From contig CAXHFH010000125.1 of assembly GCA_964015995.1 (NCBI GenBank), forward strand, positions 1-5,724: a DNA stretch of 5,724 nt, given 5' to 3'. This document shows positions 5,106-5,724 of the stretch, one piece after another. The first letter of the stretch is position 1, and each line of letters opens with the position of its first letter. A model generated the notes under the pieces. The model was not told where the DNA came from, ran no database searches, and worked only from the letters and a program-made list of their open reading frames with translations. A program made the translations under genes and the position numbers. Source of the DNA: UBA1672 sp964015995. Lineage in GTDB: Bacteria; Pseudomonadota; Alphaproteobacteria; Micavibrionales; Micavibrionaceae.

Positions 5106-5372
5106 ATGAATGATACAGAAGTCATCGAAGTTGCCCGCCAAGCCCTGCTGATTACCATACAAATCAGTTTGCCTGTATTGTTGGTTGGCCTTGTTGTCGG
5201 TGTGGCGATTGCGTTGGTGCAGGCTTTGACACAAATTCAGGAAATTACATTGGTGTTCGTGCCGAAAATTGTTGCGATTTTCCTCTCTCTGTTTTTCTTT
5301 CTACCATGGATGATGAATGTTCTTGTTGTTTTCATGGAAACGCTTGCTGATCGTATGATTGGCGGGGGGTAA
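5106..5372 (+). CDS. fliQ: Flagellar type III export gate protein FliQ
   Basis: FliQ is a small inner-membrane subunit of the FliPQR export gate; four copies wrap the FliP5-FliR1 core. The product has 88 residues, matching the family (about 87-90). It has two hydrophobic hairpin helices at about 15-40 and 51-78. The diagnostic junction ALVQALTQIQEITLVFVPKI spans 36-55. The ATG at 5106 is chosen because MNDTEVIEVARQALLI is a normal FliQ N-terminus. An in-frame extension to 5064 would add 14 residues unlike the family. The Shine-Dalgarno match is modest. The stop is seven bases before fliR, so fliQ and fliR are almost certainly co-transcribed. Separation from fliE by an opposing gene is unusual for this gene order. 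Confidence 0.96.
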   Translation: MNDTEVIEVARQALLITIQISLPVLLVGLVVGVAIALVQALTQIQEITLVFVPKIVAIFLSLFFFLPWMMNVLVVFMETLADRMIGGG

Positions 5373-5379
5373 AGGGGCG

Positions 5380-5724
5380 ATGCAAAGCGCACTCGAAGCC
5401 TTTCTGGTCAGTGGTGTTCTGGCGTTTATGTTGACCTTCGTACGCATCGGTACGGCCATCATTATTATGCCGGGTTTGGGGGATTCTTTTGTCCCCACGC
5501 GTATTCGTTTGCACATGGCACTGGGGATTTCCTTTGTTCTGTTTCCGCTTATCCTGCCTTATATTCCAAACCCAATTCCATCGACATTTGAGCTTGTCGG
5601 TTTAATCGCGATGGAGCTTGTGATCGGTTTGATGATAGGCACATTCGCCCGTATTTTTATGACCGCACTGGATACGGCGGGTATGGTGATATCTTCGCAA
5701 TCCGGTTTAGCCAACGCGCAGGTC
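5380..5724 (+). CDS. fliR: Flagellar type III export gate protein FliR (3' partial)
   Basis: FliR is the single-copy subunit that closes the FliP ring in the export gate. 115 residues are present and the frame is open to the window end; the family is about 250-260 residues, so under half is seen. Matches include LTFVRIGTAIIIMPGLGDSF at 18-37 followed by VPTRIRLHMALGISF (38-52), and IAMELVIGLMIGTFARIFMT at 76-95 with the GMVISSQSGLANAQV stretch ending the window at 101-115. At least three hydrophobic helices are visible. The ATG at 5380 is preceded by two G-rich stretches (GGGGGG at 5364-5369 and AAGGGG at 5373-5378). By analogy with related loci, flhB would be expected next, beyond the window. 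Confidence 0.95.
   Translation, partial: MQSALEAFLVSGVLAFMLTFVRIGTAIIIMPGLGDSFVPTRIRLHMALGISFVLFPLILPYIPNPIPSTFELVGLIAMELVIGLMIGTFARIFMTALDTAGMVISSQSGLANAQV

Overview
This window is a flagellar biosynthesis locus, most likely from an alphaproteobacterium. The evidence is the gene order (a divergent fliP/fliO block facing flgB-flgC-fliE, then fliQ-fliR), a stand-alone FlhB C-terminal protein next to that junction, and the tail of an alpha-helical repeat protein of a kind I recall from alphaproteobacterial flagellar regions. Base composition is moderate: about 50% G+C in a 300-base hand count inside flgC. I cannot name a genus.

Layout. 1-605 (+) is the C-terminal end of a TPR-like protein that enters from outside the window. 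665-1297 (+) is a 210-residue protein resembling the DUF1826 family, with an HxE...H pattern. 1303-2079, 2112-2426 and 2514-2864 (all -) are FliP, FliO and an FlhB C-terminal-domain protein without its membrane part (called FlhX here). 2919-3335, 3351-3767 and 3806-4150 (+) are the rod proteins FlgB and FlgC and the MS-ring/rod junction protein FliE. 4147-4947 (-) is a HEAT-repeat gene on the opposite strand that separates fliE from fliQ. 5106-5372 (+) is FliQ. 5380 onward (+) is FliR, cut by the window end.

How the genes fit together. FliP, FliQ and FliR form the core of the flagellar type III export gate, FliO helps assemble FliP, and FlhX resembles the cytosolic half of the substrate-specificity switch FlhB. 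FlgB, FlgC and FliE are early export substrates that build the proximal rod. The divergent junction at 2865-2918 carries a near-consensus sigma-54 promoter pointing at flgB. Its sequence also contains, on the other strand, the ribosome binding site of flhX.

The most unusual part is the AT-rich HEAT-repeat gene (about 39% G+C over 4201-4920) inserted antisense between fliE and fliQ. Its stop codon overlaps that of fliE by four bases. A terminator-like hairpin with a T7 run follows it before fliQ. I infer that the insertion uncouples fliQR from the flgBC-fliE transcript. Everything else is conventional flagellar machinery. I see no RNA gene, CRISPR array or insertion sequence.
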